Assembly (NCBI GenBank): GCA_964440875.1
Contig: CAYTTS010000062.1
Location: 1 to 6,384 of the forward strand
DNA length: 6,384 nt
Reading direction: 5' to 3'
From: JAAZDN01 sp964440875
Lineage (GTDB): Bacteria; Bacillota_I; Bacilli_A; Erysipelotrichales; Erysipelotrichaceae
The notes under the pieces are model-generated. The model was given only the letters and a program-made list of their open reading frames with translations. It was not told where the DNA came from and did no database searches. Every line of letters starts with the position of its first letter. Position 1 is the first letter of the stretch. Made by a program: the position numbers and the translations under genes. Below, piece by piece: positions 6,374 to 6,384 of the stretch.

Positions 6374-6384
6374 AATGAAAAAAG

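Noticed and set aside
6375..6384. ATGAAAAAAG at the right edge as the start of another gene
   Set aside because: Only three codons are visible and the preceding bases are the terminator T-run with no ribosome site, so a start cannot be supported.
1..6384. Code-4 mycoplasma with TGA read as Trp
   Set aside because: All genes are complete without TGA readthrough and the four Trp codons seen are TGG, so the standard bacterial code is sufficient. No TGA stop is used either, so the test is not absolute.
1..6384. Mobile element, phage, CRISPR, tRNA or riboswitch
   Set aside because: No transposase, direct-repeat array, tRNA-like fold or recognisable aptamer was seen; the only gene-free stretch is 164 nt and is accounted for by promoter-like elements.

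Overview
The window is compact, AT-rich bacterial chromosome carrying housekeeping genes of a low-GC Firmicutes/Mycoplasmatota-type organism. Five genes read leftward on the minus strand in the order rnmV, rsmA (ksgA), ispE, glmU, prs. In Bacillus subtilis the same genes lie in the same order, but with yabG, veg, sspF, purR, yabJ and spoVG between them; here all of those are missing. The only tryptophan codons I found are the four TGG codons in glmU. No reading frame needs TGA as Trp, and every visible stop is TAA or TAG. This favours the standard bacterial code and argues against a code-4 mycoplasma. A wall-less or reduced standard-code lineage (Acholeplasma, Izemoplasma or Haloplasma type) would fit, but the sequence alone does not prove it.

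Layout: 1-961 holds prs (PRPP synthetase), which runs off the left edge within a few codons of its expected end. 966-2312 is glmU, 2342-3226 is ispE, 3204-4061 is rsmA and 4045-4590 is rnmV. Gaps are 4 and 29 nt, and two gene pairs overlap by 23 and 17 nt, so the five genes look like one operon. A probable promoter sits just upstream of rnmV. A divergent 164-nt intergenic region (4591-4754) contains that promoter and several small dyads. Two coupled genes then run rightward: an unrecognised 125-aa protein (4755-5132) and a BaiN/HI0933-family flavoprotein (5132-6352). They end at a strong intrinsic terminator that overlaps the last stop codon.

The leftward genes cover 5S rRNA maturation (RNase M5), 16S rRNA dimethylation (RsmA), the fourth step of the MEP isoprenoid pathway (IspE), amino-sugar nucleotide synthesis (GlmU) and PRPP supply (Prs). 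The IspE call implies isoprenoid synthesis by the MEP route.

The most notable observation is in GlmU. The C-terminal acetyltransferase domain keeps its catalytic histidine and almost all substrate-binding residues. The N-terminal uridyltransferase domain is present at full length but has lost the glycine-rich nucleotide loop, the catalytic Arg and Lys, the Gln/Gly-Thr uridine-binding residues and both metal ligands. It therefore looks like a pseudoenzyme domain fused to an active acetyltransferase. The second item of interest is the unknown 125-aa protein translationally coupled to the flavoprotein. I see no mobile element, CRISPR array, tRNA or rRNA in the window.
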